Assembly (NCBI RefSeq): GCF_023101205.1
Contig: NZ_CP078078.1
Coordinates: forward strand, 3,295,411-3,359,410
Source of the DNA: Microbacterium aurugineum
GTDB taxonomy: Bacteria > Actinomycetota > Actinomycetes > Actinomycetales > Microbacteriaceae
Length of the DNA stretch: 64,000 bases
Direction: 5' to 3'
The notes beneath the pieces were generated by a model, which was given only the letters and a program-made list of their open reading frames with translations, was not told the DNA's origin and searched no databases. Position numbers and translations under genes: made by a program. The first letter of the stretch is position 1. Each line of letters starts with the position of its first letter. Below are positions 61,535 to 64,000 of this stretch, in pieces.

Positions 61535-62440
61535 TCAGCTGGTGACGGTCCAGTCGAACTCGTCGCCGTACTCCTTCAGCCACGCGTCGACCGCGTCGGC
61601 TTCCTTGCCCTCGCCGTACTCGTTGACCACGAGGTCTTCGAGTGCGCCGTACTGGGCGTCGTCGAGCTTGATCTTCCCGATCAGCTCCGCAGCCTCGGGG
61701 AACTCCTCGGCGAAGCCCTTGGTTCCCAGGAAGTGCAGGCCCTCGGCCTCGCCCATGGCACCCATCGGGTCTTCGAGGTCCTTCATGCCGAAGGCGTCGT
61801 TGGCCCAGAACGGACGCCACAGCGTGACGACGAGGTCCTCCTGCTTGTCGGTCGCGGTCTTCAGCTCGGTGAGCATCGCGGCGGTCGACGAGGTGACGAG
61901 CTGGTACTCGCCGTCGAGGCCGTACTCGGGGATCATCTTCTCGGTCTGAGCGGTGAGGCCCGCACCCGGCTCGATGCCGATGATCTTGCCGTCGAACTCG
62001 GCACCCTTGCCCTTGAGGTCCTCGATCGAGTTCAGCTCGGAGTACTCCGGCACCGCGATCGTGAGCTTGGCGTTGTCGTAGTACGTGCCGATGTCCTCGA
62101 TGTCGTCGCCGTACTCCTCCATGTAAGAGGCGTGCGTCAGCTCGGGCCAGGCCGAGGGGTACATGTCGACGTCACCCTGCGCAAGGCCGGTGTAGAGCGG
62201 CCCCGCCTCGGTCAGCGTCTTCATCTCGACCGTGTAGCCGATCTTCTCGAGCTGGTCCTGCAGCAGGTACGCGGTGCTGAGGCCGTCGGTCCACGAGGGC
62301 AGGAAGCCCAGCGTGATGGTGCCCTTGTCGTCGGCGTTGCTGTCGCCGCCCGTGCCGCCTGCACCGTCGCCGCTGCAACCCGCGAGGGTGAGCGATGCGG
62401 CGATGCCGACTGCGGTGAGTGCAAGGATCTTCTTCTTCAT
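61535..62440 (-). CDS. proX: Glycine betaine/proline ABC transporter substrate-binding lipoprotein
   Basis: 301 residues. Lipobox LAGC (Cys22), Gly/Asp linker, then an OpuAC/ProX fold: LGFLPSWTDGLSTAYLL, MYPSAWPELTH and VVTLWRPFWANDAF, with several aromatic residues that form a quaternary-amine cage. Binds glycine betaine or a relative for osmoprotection. 58 bases after proW in a unit proV-proW-proX. Confidence 0.93.
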   Translation of the reverse strand: MKKKILALTAVGIAASLTLAGCSGDGAGGTGGDSNADDKGTITLGFLPSWTDGLSTAYLLQDQLEKIGYTVEMKTLTEAGPLYTGLAQGDVDMYPSAWPELTHASYMEEYGDDIEDIGTYYDNAKLTIAVPEYSELNSIEDLKGKGAEFDGKIIGIEPGAGLTAQTEKMIPEYGLDGEYQLVTSSTAAMLTELKTATDKQEDLVVTLWRPFWANDAFGMKDLEDPMGAMGEAEGLHFLGTKGFAEEFPEAAELIGKIKLDDAQYGALEDLVVNEYGEGKEADAVDAWLKEYGDEFDWTVTS

Positions 62441-62498
62441 GTGATTTCTCTCTCTCAGTTCCGTATGGGTGTTGTTCCGTAGGAGTTATGGATAGTGC

Positions 62499-63503
62499 TC
62501 AGAGGGGGCCGCCGCCGACAGCGCTGCGTCGAGGAGCGACCGTCTCGCGCTCCGCCTGATCCGCGGCATCCTTCCGGTCGGCGTCCTTCTCGGAGGCGGG
62601 GGCGGATGCTGTTCCGCTCCCTCCGCCGTTCGGCGTGCGGAGTCGCTCGATCATGCTGAGCAGCGAGGAGCGGTTCTCGCCGGGTGCCCCCAGCGCCGCC
62701 GTGACGCGGTCGAGGAAGACCGCGATCAGCACGACGCCGAGACCGGCCTCGACGCCCTTCGGGATGTTGATCGTCGAGATCGCCTCGACCACCATCTTCC
62801 CGAGTCCGTCCGCGCCCGCCATTCCGGCGATGACCGCCATCGACAGGGCGAGCATGATGACCTGGTTGACGCCGGCCATGATGGTCGGCATCGCGAGCGG
62901 GAGCTGGATGCCGCGCAGGATCTGCCCCGGCTTCGCACCGAACGCCTGTCCGGCCTCGACGGTCTCGGAGTCGACTCCGCGGATGCCGAGCTCGGTCAGA
63001 CGCACGCCCGGGGGCAGCGCGAAGATCACGGTGGCCACGAGGCCGGGCACCACGCCGATGCCGAAGAACACGATCGCAGGGATCAGGTACACGAACGCCG
63101 GCATGGTCTGCATGAAGTCGAGCACGGGCTTGAGCACCGCACGCACGGTGGCGTTGCGCGCCGACCAGATGCCCAGCGGCACGGCGATCAGCACGGCGAT
63201 CACGGCCGCGACGAGCACGAGCGCGAGGGTCTGCATCGCGGGAACCCAGAGGTCCATCCCGACGATCAGTCCGAACGACACGATCGTGCCGAGCGCGAGC
63301 TGCCAGGACCGCACGATCCACGCGATGAGCGCGGCGATGACGATGATGACCGGGAAGCTCGGCGTGAGGAGGATGGTCGTCAACCCGTCGACGAGGAACC
63401 TCATCACGAACGAGATCGCGTCGAGCAGTCCGTCGAGGTTGTCCTTGATCCAGTCGACGACCGATTCGATCCAGGTCCCGATGGGAATGCGGAATCCGTC
63501 CAT
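62499..63503 (-). CDS. proW: Glycine betaine/proline ABC transporter permease
   Basis: 334 residues. N-terminal IGTWIESVVDWIKDNLDGLLD, helices, and the coupling block VEAGQAFGAKPGQILRGIQLP, GVNQVIMLALSMAVIAGMAG. Typical ProW/OpuAB. C-terminal tail of about 60 residues is charged and low complexity (SEKDADRKDAADQAERE). The ATG overlaps the proV stop by one base (TGATG). Confidence 0.93.
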   Translation of the reverse strand: MDGFRIPIGTWIESVVDWIKDNLDGLLDAISFVMRFLVDGLTTILLTPSFPVIIVIAALIAWIVRSWQLALGTIVSFGLIVGMDLWVPAMQTLALVLVAAVIAVLIAVPLGIWSARNATVRAVLKPVLDFMQTMPAFVYLIPAIVFFGIGVVPGLVATVIFALPPGVRLTELGIRGVDSETVEAGQAFGAKPGQILRGIQLPLAMPTIMAGVNQVIMLALSMAVIAGMAGADGLGKMVVEAISTINIPKGVEAGLGVVLIAVFLDRVTAALGAPGENRSSLLSMIERLRTPNGGGSGTASAPASEKDADRKDAADQAERETVAPRRSAVGGGPL

Positions 63504-64000
63504 CAGCGCACCTCCTCCGTCGTCGGGGCATCCGCCGGTTCAGCGGTCCACCCGTCATCGAGCACCGCATCGATCTCGGCCTGCGGCATGGGCATCATCG
63601 GGAGGGTGATCTCCTCGGTCGCGCCCGGACCGGGGCCCAGCGCCGCGAGCAGGGTCACGCGGGGGATCACACCGACCAGTCGACCTTCGGCATCCGTCAC
63701 GGCGAGCGGCAACGGCGACTCGACGGCGGGCACGAACAGGTTCATCAGCACGTCGTCTTCACGCACGCTCTGCGGCACCGGCTTGACGACGGAGTCGAGG
63801 GTGGTCGCGCCCTGGCGGACGAGCTTGACCGCGTCACGGTCGGTCACGACGCCGACCAGCTGCCGGTCGCGACCCACCACGTAGGTCGCCGACATGTAGG
63901 CATCGCGCATCTGGCGCAGGGCCGTGCGGGGGCCCGCGGTGTGCGGCACGACGGGGCGCGGACGCTCCATCACGTTGGCCGCGGTGAGAACGCGGGCACG
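63503..64000 (-). CDS. proV: Glycine betaine ABC transporter ATP-binding protein, C-terminal CBS part; N-terminus cut by window edge
   Basis: Only the last 165 residues are visible; the frame is open to position 64000. Two CBS motifs are present: YVVGRDRQLVGVVTDRDAVK and PLAVTDAEGRLVGVIPRVTLL, as at the C-terminus of ProV/OpuAA, where they sense ionic strength. A Pro/Met-rich and acidic tail follows. The ABC motor domain should lie just outside the window. Confidence 0.9.
   Translation of the reverse strand, partial: RARVLTAANVMERPRPVVPHTAGPRTALRQMRDAYMSATYVVGRDRQLVGVVTDRDAVKLVRQGATTLDSVVKPVPQSVREDDVLMNLFVPAVESPLPLAVTDAEGRLVGVIPRVTLLAALGPGPGATEEITLPMMPMPQAEIDAVLDDGWTAEPADAPTTEEVR

Overview
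The window looks like chromosomal DNA of a high-GC actinobacterium, most likely a Microbacterium-type member of the Microbacteriaceae. This rests on strong G/C third-position bias, many ATGA/GTGA gene overlaps, frequent GTG starts, TAGnnT -10 boxes placed 6-9 bases before start codons (leaderless transcripts), a LALTG sorting signal, and gene types common in that family. The species is inferred; no rRNA or tRNA is present. No transposase, integrase, phage gene or CRISPR array was seen.

Layout. 1-2258: the end of a sugar-uptake locus, with a truncated sugar-binding lipoprotein and a Tat-exported glucoamylase-like (PF10091) hydrolase behind a perfect 11-bp palindrome. 2685-3755: a lipoprotein that may be split by one in-frame stop codon. 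3892-10511: purL, a small membrane protein, a divergent TetR/MMPL efflux pair, a DksA/TraR zinc-finger protein and a VOC protein. 10592-15883: a tightly overlapping phnD-phnC-phnE-phosphatase-tetR operon and a tartrate-dehydrogenase-like gene.

16005-26717: an OppABCDF peptide importer, an S9 peptidase, a TetR regulator, an M20 peptidase and a fluoroacetate-dehalogenase-like hydrolase. I find three copies of one 18-bp palindrome, one before each of the three catabolic or transport units, which suggests a single TetR regulon spread over three promoters. 26842-34438: a coiled-coil membrane protein, an SDR, corA with a long leader, LssY-like and GH15 genes, and an SGNH hydrolase. 34691-39389: a peptidase E-like gene overlapping a Dcu-type dicarboxylate carrier, then a large LuxR (LAL) regulator. 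39474-45681: a 1732-residue surface protein with nine tandem domains and a LALTG anchor, then a LysM protein. 45853-48099: a PadR/DUF1048/DrrAB-type efflux operon.

48113-54130: two near-identical 123-bp palindromic repeats exactly bracket a module made of a MacB-like permease, ATPase, adaptor, lipoprotein and two-component system. 54141-61421: a second peptide importer (dppABCDF-type) whose first gene is a C45 (acyltransferase-like) peptidase, divergent from an RpiR regulator. 61535-64000: a glycine-betaine importer (proX, proW and a truncated proV).

Most of the window serves nutrient import coupled to hydrolysis. Four units pair an ABC importer or carrier with an intracellular hydrolase: phosphatase with phnDCE, S9/M20 with opp, C45 with dpp, and peptidase E with Dcu. 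Each has a nearby regulator, though for the peptidase E/Dcu unit the regulator is only a downstream candidate. A second theme is dispersed palindromic repeats sharing the core TGAAGGAGATCTCT (24.5-24.7, 48.1 and 54.0 kb).
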